A stretch of 11,110 nucleotides of DNA from Stephanodiscus triporus (GCA_036939755.1 JALLAZ010000949.1:1-11110), one strand, 5' to 3'. Counted from the stretch's first letter, positions 1 to 7,007 are shown. A program made the numbers and translations. The notes: generated by a model from the sequence alone, not told the origin.

Positions 1-57
1 AGCGACGCATTTCGGACGATGACGTATGGGTATGTCGACGGCGGGACCGTACGGTAG
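1..57 (+). CDS. possible 3' end of an upstream gene (partial)
   Basis: Frame 1 is open from the window edge to a TAG at 55-57 and would give an 18-residue C-terminus ending DGGTVR. After the stop the sequence turns T/G-rich and resembles a 3' UTR. Frame 3 is also open over this stretch, up to a TGA near position 102, so the frame is not certain. No family can be recognised from so short a piece. The call is inferred from an open frame and a change in composition only. Confidence 0.25.
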   Translation, partial: SDAFRTMTYGYVDGGTVR

Positions 58-569
58 GAGGTATGACAATAGACGTTTATGGATCGACGTCGCGAGGATG
101 CTGAACGCGAGGAATGTCCACGGGGAAAGGCGCGGACGTCGTCGTTCTTCCTCGACCATACTGCGGGCGCGTCGAATTATTATTTTGTTATGTCGGGCTC
201 TTTCCGGGGCGGTGGTGGTGGTGGTGATGGATGAGAATGAATGTTGTGTTGATTGAATTATTGTGTTGTTGTGAGCGAGGTGAAGCGTGAGAACTGTCAA
301 GAGATGCGATACTACCGAATCCAAATCAAATAACAATTTATTTTCGCCACCATCATGCGTTGGCTTGCTTTTCGTCTGCTGTACGTATTCCTATGTCCAA
401 TCAATATGAGAATCCCGAAAAACAATGTACATTTGTTGGACTCTCTTGTAATACTTCGTCTCTGGTGGCGCGCCAGGAAGTACCTACTCTACCGTATGTA
501 CCAAAAAAATATCTAAACGTCACATTTTTCACATTCCTCGCAGGATGTGATGTAAAAGACACGACGAAG
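58..569. other. intergenic region / 5' leader of the DOT1-like gene
   Basis: No recognisable gene. About 260-350 is AT-rich. An ATG at 355 in good context (CACCATC before it) opens a reading frame of roughly 50 codons that ends in TAA near 515; this would be an upstream ORF if the transcript starts before it. Positions 522-543 form a pyrimidine-rich stretch ending in CAG, which looks like a splice acceptor, and GTACGT at 380-385 could be a donor, so a 5' UTR intron is possible but unproven. Confidence 0.4.
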
Positions 570-1898
570 ATGACAACAACAACATCATCCTCCTCGTCCA
601 TCCTCTGTCGTGTCATTTTCATCCTCGTCGTCGTCGTCGTCATCTCGTCGTCGTCTTCGATAACCACGTCGTACTCCCTCGACTGCTCGGCGGCTGTCGT
701 CGCGGCCGGGACGTCGTCGCGATCGTACGCGCGGGAGGCGGTGGATCGAATACTTTGCCCCCCCGACGAGGGGCGCGATCGGGACGAGGCGGGCGCGGAG
801 GCGTACGACGACGAGCACGACTACGAATACGACGACGACGAGGAGGAGAAGGAGGAGGAGGCGGGTCGTACTATTCGTCGTACTAGTCGTCGTACTAGTC
901 GTCGTCGTTGTCGTCCGGCGGCGGCGATGACGAACGACGATCCGCGAGGACAGTACACCTACGGCGAATTTCCCTTCGATAGCTTCGACGCGCTCGTCGA
1001 TCGGGCCCTGGACTTCGTCGATGTCGTTCCCACGCCGCCGCCGTTGCCGCCGCCCCGCGAACAAAGACGTCATCGACGACGATGTACCATGGTGGACCTA
1101 GGATCGGGATGCGGTCGTCTCGTCTTCTACGCCGCATTGACGCGAGGGGGGGGGGGAGGGGGAGGGGAGGGGAAATGTCGACGGGCCGACGACGACGACG
1201 ACGACGACTTCGACTTCGACATCGACGACGACCGCCTCCGCGAGGAAGAGTCCACCACGACGAAGGGGGGATTGGAATGGGACGTGCACGGGATAGAGAT
1301 CGGAACGAGGTTGCATTCCCTCGCGATCAGGTCGTTGCGACGGGGCGTGGATCGGGGATGGTTCGAATACGTCAACGCCGATGCCCATGCCGAGGACGAA
1401 AGCGAGGAAGGCGGCGATAGTCGTCGATCGACGGAGGGAGAGAACGCGAGTCGTCGAGGAGGAATGGGGGGGGGGCGGACGATGCTGGCGTTCCACAACG
1501 GGAATGCGCTATCGGAGGAAGATCCGTACTTCCCCCACACCCGCCCCTCGTCCTACTCCGATCCCGATGGCGAATCGTCGTCATCGTCGACGTTCGACTC
1601 CATCCGATCTCTCCTGTCGCGGACGGACCTGATATTCGCCTACTCGACGGTATGGGAAACGTCGAAGGTCCGGCCGTACGATCCGATGTTGGGCGCGATG
1701 GTACTATCGTCCAAGTGGTCGAGCGCGCTGGCATCGACGTGCCGGGACGGGTGCGTCGCGATCACGACCGACAGGGCGTTGGACCCGAACGACGGATGGA
1801 AGTTGTTGGATAGGATGGACGTCGAGAATCCGAGCGTCTGGGGGAGCGTGGGGTATATCTCCATGTTGGATAAAACGAAAAAAAGCTCGATGATGTAG
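570..1898 (+). CDS. DOT1-like SAM-dependent methyltransferase with N-terminal hydrophobic segment
   Basis: The predicted protein has 442 residues from ATG 570; an in-frame ATG at 393 would add 59. ATG 570 is preferred because the upstream stretch is AT-rich and coding composition begins here, and because it places a hydrophobic core (ILCRVIFILVVVVVI, residues 11-25) at the N-terminus like a signal peptide or anchor. An acidic tract (about 80-97) then an Arg/Thr/Ser tract follow. Residues 130-133 (TYGE) match the pre-motif of DOT1 methyltransferases. DLGSGCGR (176-183) is SAM motif I, and HGIEIG near 240 fits the acidic motif that binds ribose. FAYSTVW (356-362) sits where DOT1 has its motif IV, and a DOT1-like C-terminal part follows (WSSALAS, DGCVAITTD). 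Gly, Asp and Ser inserts interrupt the Rossmann fold. Known family members methylate histone H3 K79; the substrate here is unknown, and the hydrophobic N-terminus argues against a simple nuclear protein. Confidence 0.75.
   Translation: MTTTTSSSSSILCRVIFILVVVVVISSSSSITTSYSLDCSAAVVAAGTSSRSYAREAVDRILCPPDEGRDRDEAGAEAYDDEHDYEYDDDEEEKEEEAGRTIRRTSRRTSRRRCRPAAAMTNDDPRGQYTYGEFPFDSFDALVDRALDFVDVVPTPPPLPPPREQRRHRRRCTMVDLGSGCGRLVFYAALTRGGGGGGGEGKCRRADDDDDDDFDFDIDDDRLREEESTTTKGGLEWDVHGIEIGTRLHSLAIRSLRRGVDRGWFEYVNADAHAEDESEEGGDSRRSTEGENASRRGGMGGGRTMLAFHNGNALSEEDPYFPHTRPSSYSDPDGESSSSSTFDSIRSLLSRTDLIFAYSTVWETSKVRPYDPMLGAMVLSSKWSSALASTCRDGCVAITTDRALDPNDGWKLLDRMDVENPSVWGSVGYISMLDKTKKSSMM
867..902 (+). repeat. 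12-bp in-frame tandem repeat, three copies
   Basis: CGTACTAGTCGT occurs as three consecutive 12-bp units (867-878, 879-890, 891-902; the first differs at one position). It encodes an Arg/Arg/Thr/Ser repeat directly after an acidic Asp/Glu run, giving an abrupt switch from negative to positive charge in the protein. Confidence 0.85.
1146..1172 (+). repeat. G-run cluster (G11-A-G5-A-G4-A-G4) encoding poly-Gly
   Basis: Four G runs of 11, 5, 4 and 4 are separated by single A residues on the coding strand, just after the SAM motif I codons. They are read as seven Gly, then Glu-Gly. The pattern fits the canonical G-quadruplex motif in DNA or mRNA, and the 11-G homopolymer is prone to slippage. Confidence 0.8.
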
Positions 1899-2266
1899 CG
1901 AAAAGCACCACTCGATTTATAGAGCTTGCATCGGAAATTTACCGTCCCAACTCCACGTGAACATGGCGTTTTTCGATATAACGTGCACTGGAATCGCCGT
2001 AGGCCAACTAACACTACTCGTCCCAGTCTCCCATCTAACCCAACTTTCCCCCCCTCTTGACGCCTTGGTGTACTCTCCGGCGGCAACAAAAACAATTATG
2101 ATATCCCCAGCCGTCATCCCCAGCGCCCCTTGGGGTTACCATCGCCGCCCGTGACTCAGCACTCTGCGCACTTTCCAAGCCCATGACGCAGCACCCCTTG
2201 GATCAGCCTTGTAAATTGCATTCGGGGCCGCCAGAAGCATTCGGGGCGGCCCATCTCGCCGTATCA
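1899..2266. other. intergenic region between convergent genes
   Basis: This 368-bp stretch lies between the stop codons of the methyltransferase (+) and the kinase (-), so it should hold both 3' UTRs. No coding potential is convincing. The only structure noticed is the paired repeat at 2218-2251. Confidence 0.5.
2218..2251. repeat. short direct repeat that can also fold as a GC stem-loop
   Basis: GCATTCGGGGCCGCC (2218-2232) is repeated with one change at 2237-2251. The change makes GGCCGCC (2226-2232) and GGCGGCC (2245-2251) exact inverted repeats with a 12-nt loop. It lies 16-49 nt past the kinase stop, inside its presumed 3' UTR. Confidence 0.6.
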
Positions 2267-4046
2267 TCAGAGTTTGCTGCCACCGAATTTCCCGTCGTCG
2301 TATTTTCGATTGCATCCGTTCTTAGGAGGAGGAGGGAACTCGTCCCAAATCTTGCGATTCAATCTGACCATCTCCGGCAATAACTTCGCCACGCGATGCG
2401 CCATCGCGCTGCTCGCCACTCCGGAAAGTGCGCGCTGGGCGACGCCGTGAACGATGACGCAATTTTTGAAGAACAGGAACGAGAGGTAGAAACCTGCCCA
2501 AGCCTCGGCCTCTTCGTAGTTCGCCGGGCGCACGATGGGCGACGGAGCCGTCGGCGTCGATGTAAGACGCGGCGTGAGATGCTTCGTTTCATGGTGCCGC
2601 CGACTGTACTCGCAGTAGGTGGAAACGATTCGATCCCTCGCCGGTATGCCCGTCCCCTCCAGGTTCGTATCTGGGCGGATAGGCGAGAAGGAGGGAGAGA
2701 TGATGCCGTGTTGGAAAGAGGAGACATGGTCGTTCGTAAGCCCTACGTGCCTCCATCCCACTCACCCCCCAAGCCGGCGATGCCCCATCCCCTTTCCAAT
2801 TCGGGCATGAAGAACATCATGCACAAATTGGCGAGATCGCAATACCCGTCCCCGACCGTGCTGAGCTCCCAATCGATGACCGCCACGACCCTCGGCTCCG
2901 TGGGGTGAAAGATAAGGTTGTCGACCTTGTAATCTCCGTGGAGGAGGCCGATCCGATCAGGACAGAGTCCGGCGTGCTCGCGCAATTTCGTCGCCATCCG
3001 ATGCATGGATCGTTCGATGCCTTCCATGTCTTCATCCGTCCCGCCGCCGGCGCCCTCCGTCATCAATTCGGATTGTCTCGACGTCACCTGTAACAGACGG
3101 CCCAATTGACGCTCGACGTACGTCGGCGATCCGCTCCTCGCGACGAGGTCCGTCCCCAATCCGGCGACACGGCGGCCCCCGTGGCGTTCCAGACCTATCT
3201 CGGACCACGGGACGTTGTGAATATTCTGACGGGAAGGCGAAACGAAACGATCGGAGGGACGAAATTTCGAGATTTCGAGCGAAACGATATGATTCGGAAG
3301 AAAAAAAACGCACGACGTCAAAACGCGTTGTTTCCTCTCACCGACAGGACGCGTATGGCGTCGCGATAGGCACGAGCCCTCTCCTCACGACTGTCCATCG
3401 CGGACATTCTCGGATCGACGAAGATCCTGCCCTCGACGAACTCCATCAGATAAAATTCCGATCCCACCACGGACTCGTCCGAGCAGTATACGTACGGGCG
3501 GGGTACCGGTATCGCTTTGTCGAAATAATAATTCGCATTTTTCCCCGACGACGACGACGACGACGACGACGACGATAGTAATCGCGCATTGTAACGCGCG
3601 AGTCCCTCCAACACGCGATATTCCCGACGTAGGTCGTGGGACGTCGGATGCGCGATCGCGTCGGGCTTGCGACGGAGCACGAGTCGCACCACCTTCGCCG
3701 CCGAGGAGGACGAGTCCCCCCCGACCCCGTCGTGTATCACGAGCATGTAAGTCGGATTCGACTGTCCGAATCCGAATTGACGTATCGACGTACGATCCGC
3801 GAGGCGAGCCCCCCGCGACGAAGACGACGACGACCCCTCGCGACTGACGACGACGGCGCCATCGGAGTCGGAGTCGGCGTCGGTGTCGGAGTAGTCGAGG
3901 GAGAGGAGGTCCGACAACGCGGGCTGGAGGACCATCCACGACGACAACGACGCCACGTCGATGGCGTTTCGCATCGCCGTGGTGCCCTGACCATCGACGG
4001 TCCCGGTCGATCCGTCGCTCCTCGCGGCGCGTTGTTCAGTGTCCAT
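2267..4046 (-). CDS. ACAD10/ACAD11-type aminoglycoside-phosphotransferase-fold kinase, three exons, C-terminal SKL
   Basis: Exons are 4046-3342, 3225-2766 and 2670-2267, giving 522 residues. The fold is the choline-kinase/APH type seen as the N-terminal domain of ACAD10 and ACAD11. Visible motifs: [10 protein letters not shown] (91-100), VLRRKP (123-128), REYRVL (141-146), VPRPYVYC (181-188), [11 protein letters not shown] (199-209), the Brenner catalytic motif HGDYKVDN (331-338), IDWE (352-355, metal binding), and a C-terminal helix region [10 protein letters not shown] (448-457). Ser/Asp-rich inserts (about 52-77 and 158-167, the latter a TCG microsatellite) enlarge it beyond the roughly 340-360 residues of bacterial stand-alone relatives. 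There is no acyl-CoA dehydrogenase domain. The last residues are FGGSKL, a canonical PTS1. Family members phosphorylate 4-hydroxyacyl-CoA; that substrate and a peroxisomal location are inferred here. The start ATG has no better upstream in-frame alternative that I can see. Confidence 0.85.
2671..2765 (-). other. kinase intron 2 (95 bp, phase 1)
   Basis: Donor GTGAGTGG at 2765 and acceptor CCGCCCAG ending at 2671. Splicing joins GLG to a split Asp codon and then TNLEGTGIP, restoring the conserved GLG-x-x-L-x-x-x-GIP stretch of the ACAD10/11 family. Retention would hit a TAG within seven codons. Confidence 0.85.
3226..3341 (-). other. kinase intron 1 (116 bp, phase 0)
   Basis: Donor GTGAGAGG at 3341 and acceptor CCCGTCAG ending at 3226. 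Splicing joins AIRVLS to NIHNVPW, matching the family pattern in which a leucine-rich helix runs into an I-H-x-V motif. Retention reaches a stop after seven codons. The interior carries AT-rich near-repeats of ATTTCGAG. Confidence 0.85.
3546..3575. repeat. (CGA)10 microsatellite in the kinase coding region
   Basis: Ten perfect CGA units. On the minus strand they read as TCG and give the core of a 10-11 residue Ser run in the kinase, in a loop between REYRVL and VPRPYVYC where length change should be tolerated. Confidence 0.95.
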
Positions 4047-4374
4047 CGCCGATGGAGGGGGTGCAATGGGATGGAGGAGGGTGCGCTTTTGAGCGATATG
4101 GCGATTGATCGCCGAAGATATCGCTATCGCCAGTCCGAAGTAATTCCGAGATTGAAGTTCCCATTATTTTTAGAGGGCGCCGCCAAGTAAGCCTGAATGC
4201 TCTATCGCTGCTGGCTGGCTGGGGAGACGGTAGACGCGGGGATGGTGCAAATTGGTGGAAGTTTTTGAGGGATTTCTCGATTACATATTAATATGAATTC
4301 CTGATAAATAGGATTTATAAAAAACTATCGGCTATCGGCACAACAAACATCTTACGCCACCTACACAACACACC
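4047..4374. promoter_or_regulatory. head-to-head intergenic region, shared promoter candidate
   Basis: 328 bp separate the kinase ATG (-) from the first candidate ATG of the dioxygenase gene (+, 4375). The kinase-proximal half is GC-rich and holds the hairpin at 4092-4125. The other half is AT-rich and ends with TTTATAAAAAA (4314-4324), a TATA-like box 51-61 bp before ATG 4375, followed by a CA-rich leader. Promoter activity is inferred. Confidence 0.4.
4092..4125. repeat. long imperfect palindrome / hairpin upstream of the kinase
   Basis: AGCGATAT (4092-4099) pairs with ATATCGCT (4118-4125), and GGCGAT (4100-4105) with ATCGCC (4108-4113), with a 2-nt loop and a 4-nt GAAG bulge, giving 14 paired bases. 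It lies 46-79 bp upstream of the kinase ATG, so it could sit in the 5' UTR or the promoter. Confidence 0.8.
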
Positions 4375-5339
4375 ATGCGGATCATCAACGCCATGCCTAT
4401 CAGTTCAATCACATTGACATTTGTTGACTTCTTTATCCAGCAGGGGTGTGGCAAAGAAGAACCGCTGCCAGTGGAATTCTCCACCCTGAGCATCGTCATC
4501 TCAAGCAAGATCCTGCTGTCGAGTCCTCTCTGTCAATGATAGATGGTGATGAGCTGACTGGTCTAAGCATTAGTGGATCGTTGGGTTGCCTCGAGTATGT
4601 GGAAATTGAGGTGGCAACGAAGGGGATCGATTCCAAGTCCTCAAAGGAGACCGATTCCAAGTCCTCAAAGGAGACCGATTCCAAGTCCTCGAAGGAGACC
4701 AAGGCTCCTACATCGGCTACTACATCGAGACCTACTACATGTGCTCCATGTTGGTAGAGCGAGCTGTGCTGTATGATTAAAACAATCTTTGCACATCTTT
4801 TATTGAACTTACGTTTGATTCATACTGTTTATTTCTATCGCAAGATGCGGACGAACGTGTTGCAATGATTGGCAAGGAAGAAAGCATGAAGATCATTGAC
4901 TTCTTTGAGAAGAGTCTTAATGGTTTGACCATTGACTGCATGTACCTTGCTCGCCATGGAGACCCTAGCACGAGTCTTTTCACTGTGCCCTGGCATAAGG
5001 ATGACTATGCCACTATGGAGATCACCCTCAACGATAATTATGATGGTGGATATGTTCTTCACCTGAATGAGGCTGGAGTTCACAAGACCGAAGCTCGTCC
5101 AGGTTCTGCTACTGGTAAGCATATTGATATGACCTACGTTTAGAAAATGTGTTGGCTGATTTACTCACATTAAGGTGTGTGACGTAGCCCACATGGATGA
5201 CATAGTTCATGGAATCACCCCCAACAGCAATGGTGCCAAGTACATGCTAATCCTCAAACACCACTTTCATCGTCCTGACAAAGTGGGCGTCGTGAGGCTC
5301 TCGAAGCAGATGGTGAGCACCTTGGTTGAAGTTGAATAG
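4375..5339 (+). CDS. 2-oxoglutarate/Fe(II) dioxygenase, prolyl-4-hydroxylase-like; 5' end unresolved
   Basis: The catalytic part is clear. Counting from the in-frame ATG at 4536 (211 residues with exons 4536-4749, 4845-5114, 5188-5339), WHKDD supplies the first His and Asp iron ligands (H122, D124), GGYVLHL is the usual strand before the second half, PGSA precedes the distal His in IVHGI (H169), and K179 in GAKY is placed to bind 2-oxoglutarate, as Lys does in prolyl 4-hydroxylases. The N-terminal part holds three DSKSSKET repeats. The most promoter-like start is ATG 4375 (TATA-like box, CA-rich leader, ACACC before ATG), but its 54-codon frame ends at 4539 in a different frame from the repeat exon. 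An extra small intron (for example GTTGAC at 4423 to an AG at 4490) or a frameshift is needed. Substrate unknown. Codons are AT-richer than in neighbouring genes. Confidence 0.6.
4629..4700 (+). repeat. 24-bp in-frame tandem repeat, three copies
   Basis: Three units of 24 bp (4629-4652, 4653-4676, 4677-4700) are identical except for one base in the third. Each encodes DSKSSKET, a hydrophilic Ser/Lys linker before the catalytic domain. Near-identity at DNA level suggests recent expansion. A short CTACTACATCG-like repeat follows at about 4706-4740. Confidence 0.95.
4750..4844 (+). other. probable intron 1 of the dioxygenase gene (95 bp, phase 1)
   Basis: The reading frame changes between the repeat exon (TAG at 4755) and the catalytic exon. 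The acceptor TTTCTATCGCAAG ending at 4844 is pyrimidine-rich and keeps the ADERVAMIG frame. A donor at 4750 (GTTGGT, the donor also used in the RPB9 gene here) or at 4741 (GTGCTC) gives the right phase; which one is used cannot be decided by eye. Confidence 0.5.
5115..5187 (+). other. dioxygenase intron 2 (73 bp, phase 1)
   Basis: Donor GTAAGC at 5115 and acceptor GACGTAG ending at 5187. Splicing gives GSATAHMDDIVHGI, which spaces PGSA and the distal iron-binding His as in related 2OG oxygenases. The closer AAG at 5174 would leave the wrong phase. The unspliced frame meets TAG within the intron. Confidence 0.75.
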
Positions 5340-5426
5340 ACTCTGTCAAGCTAGCAGGCCATGCGGATGTACTTATTCATCTGGCTCTCGAAACGGATGG
5401 TTAAAGCAATGGCAGAAGTTGAACTA
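5294..5426 (+). repeat. diverged direct repeat of the dioxygenase 3' end
   Basis: The last ~45 coding bases (about 5294-5338, starting GGCTCTCGAA and ending GAAGTTGAA) recur in diverged form at about 5382-5426, after the stop codon. The second copy lacks the same open frame. This looks like a small tandem duplication at the gene end. Confidence 0.55.
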
Positions 5427-6503
5427 TGTGTGTGTTTTTATTTTTGTATAATCGCTCTTGGTTTGGTGAAGGATTCAGAGGAGCGATATTGTCTTGATGT
5501 TTGCATGTCATGTCTCGTCTTGTAATAGTCGATGACGATGTTTTGAAGCCCAGTGATAGCTAGTAGATAACACGTGTAAGTCATGAATATTGCTGGTGTG
5601 TAAATCAAATGTCAATCTCTGCTACCGCCACCGCCGGTGTTAGAGTGCGCGCGACGAAGATAAGCTCAATGCGAAAATTATCATTGCCATTATGACAAGG
5701 CTGGAAGTATAATGTCGAGTCCCTGCATTACTCGTCGTCCCATCGCCGACTGCCGACTGCATGTGGTCTTCTTGAGAGTAGGGAGAGAATGGCAGTCCAA
5801 GCGTTCGTACGGGCTGCAATGATGGGCGCGACGGAGGATTCCCCTAAGTACGGTGGATGATGACCACTCCTTGAATCTAGCATACTGCAAAGGCACATAG
5901 TGCACACACAAAGGCATCTACGAATTAACGCCTCGGTCGTTCTTTTGTGAAGAAAAATCAAAGGAAGAAGAATTCAATGAAAACAAGTGTATAGTTTGCT
6001 CACCAGGCCGAATGTGCAGTAATCGTTCCCCACCATGACAAACGCATGGGAGTTGGCGTGCCCATCCATCGCGCTGGCAAAGCTATCCTCCATGGACGTC
6101 TATCGGCGCGTGATGGTTGGAGGAGGCTGGAATGATGGTGTTCTACTGCTTCGAGCAACCTTCAACGGTGAGTGCTCAGGACGGTTATCTTCCTTTCCCG
6201 ACGTTGTCGATTGCAATGATCAAGTCCTTCTCGTGGAGGAGGCCTGTCATCGGTGATCACTCCTCAGTGCCGCACCTATTCGCGCCTCACCCTTTGGGGC
6301 CATCACGTTCCTCCGGATCGGCCGCGCGCCGTCGGTCATGATAGCTGGTGTAACGGATGAGAGAGGTAACTTACTCTCTAACTTACGTTTCGTGAAGACT
6401 GATGCCCGGATTTGGACTGACCGGAGAATGCGTCCCTTTTCTTTTTCTGTGCCCTCTTATTGTTTGTATAACGCGAGCACACACAGGTCCCCACTCACCG
6501 TCT

Positions 6504-6713
6504 TTAGGTGTTCCATTTGCAGCGGGAATGCGCTTCACAATCTCGAACAAACTCCATCTGAGAATCCCTCAGACGTTTCATCTCAGCGTCTGTCCACTGG
6601 CTGCCATTCTTGTCATCTAGATCCAGCACATCTTTATGATAACGATCCCTCTCATTCCTTTGAAGGTGTGCAGTATCACATTGCTCAGCCCTCACCACCT
6701 GGTCAGAATTCAA
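6504..6713 (-). pseudogene. anonymous minus-strand coding remnant or unannotated exon
   Basis: The minus frame gives about 69 hydrophilic residues, including RAEQCDTAHLQ and SQWTDAEMKRLRDSQ, with no ATG at its head and a TAA in frame upstream. The duplicated segment at about 6780-6860 preserves a matching peptide (AEQLDTAHLQ) in its own frame, which suggests that the minus strand was once coding. A GTGAGT donor-like site follows just after the end of the frame. No family is recognised. It may be a decayed gene, a single exon, or chance. Confidence 0.3.
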
Positions 6714-6860
6714 TAATGATTAGTCATACCGTAAATCTGGGTAGTTCTGCGTTGTTGATAACGCTATCTAGCGTGTCCTCTCTTTATCTTGAAGGTGCGC
6801 AGTGTCCAATTGCTCTGCCCTCTCTGCTCATCAGAATTCAATAGTGATTCGTCTTCACGG
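6653..6860. repeat. diverged tandem duplication, about 75-80 bp per copy
   Basis: Copy 1 at about 6655-6732 and copy 2 at about 6783-6862 share TTGAAGGTG, GCAGT, ATTGCTC, GCCCTC, TCAGAATTCAATA and TGATT blocks in the same order and spacing, roughly three quarters identical by eye. GATAACG precedes each copy, so the duplicated unit may be about 130 bp. Confidence 0.7.
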
Positions 6861-7007
6861 TACTGCGAGAGATGGTGGAATTTGTTTCGCCGAGGATCAA
6901 TGTCCCGGAGAAGTATCTATGCTATGATGAATGAAACAACTTTATCGATTGTAGAAAAATGACGTATGGTACGCACGTAGAACTCTTCACAGGACATAAT
7001 TTTCACC

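Larger units (their letters stand above)
5340..7007. other. 1.67-kb region without a recognisable gene
   Basis: The base composition is clearly AT-richer than in the GC-rich genes on either side. Open frames are short and overlap on both strands. A 73-codon frame from ATG 6035 runs into a GTGAGT donor-like site at 6168, and a 168-codon frame from ATG 6338 (+) overlaps a 69-codon minus frame (6713-6504) of more protein-like composition. None matches a family I know. Part of the left end is presumably the 3' UTR of the dioxygenase gene, and the right end is the leader of the propeller gene. Confidence 0.5.

Noticed and set aside
26..256. 76-codon plus-strand frame near the left edge
   Set aside because: No recognisable motif, Arg-rich then poly-Val from a GGT repeat. 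The sequence around it has no coding composition.
585..1540. Several 80-160 codon frames opposite or overlapping the methyltransferase
   Set aside because: They consist of poly-Arg, poly-Val, poly-Thr or poly-Ser from GAC/GTC repeats read in other frames, with no domain motifs, while the plus frame has DOT1 motifs in order.
3385..4190. Frames of 109-184 codons on both strands over kinase exon 1
   Set aside because: Shadows of exon 1 produced by TCG/CGA repeats. The 242-codon frame has the ordered kinase motifs.
6035..6340. Small spliceable gene: ATG 6035, donor GTGAGT at 6168, acceptor TCCTCAG ending at 6267
   Set aside because: The sites look good and the 100-bp intron fits, but the product would be only about 68 residues with a low-complexity end and no known motif. 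Kept as a possibility only.
6338..6844. 168-codon plus-strand frame
   Set aside because: Ser/His/Pro/Leu-rich composition typical of an antisense reading, no motifs. The opposite strand reads as more protein-like.
5340..7007. Transposon or virus-derived insertion in the AT-rich gap
   Set aside because: No reverse transcriptase, transposase, integrase or capsid motif, no terminal repeats and no target-site duplication could be seen.
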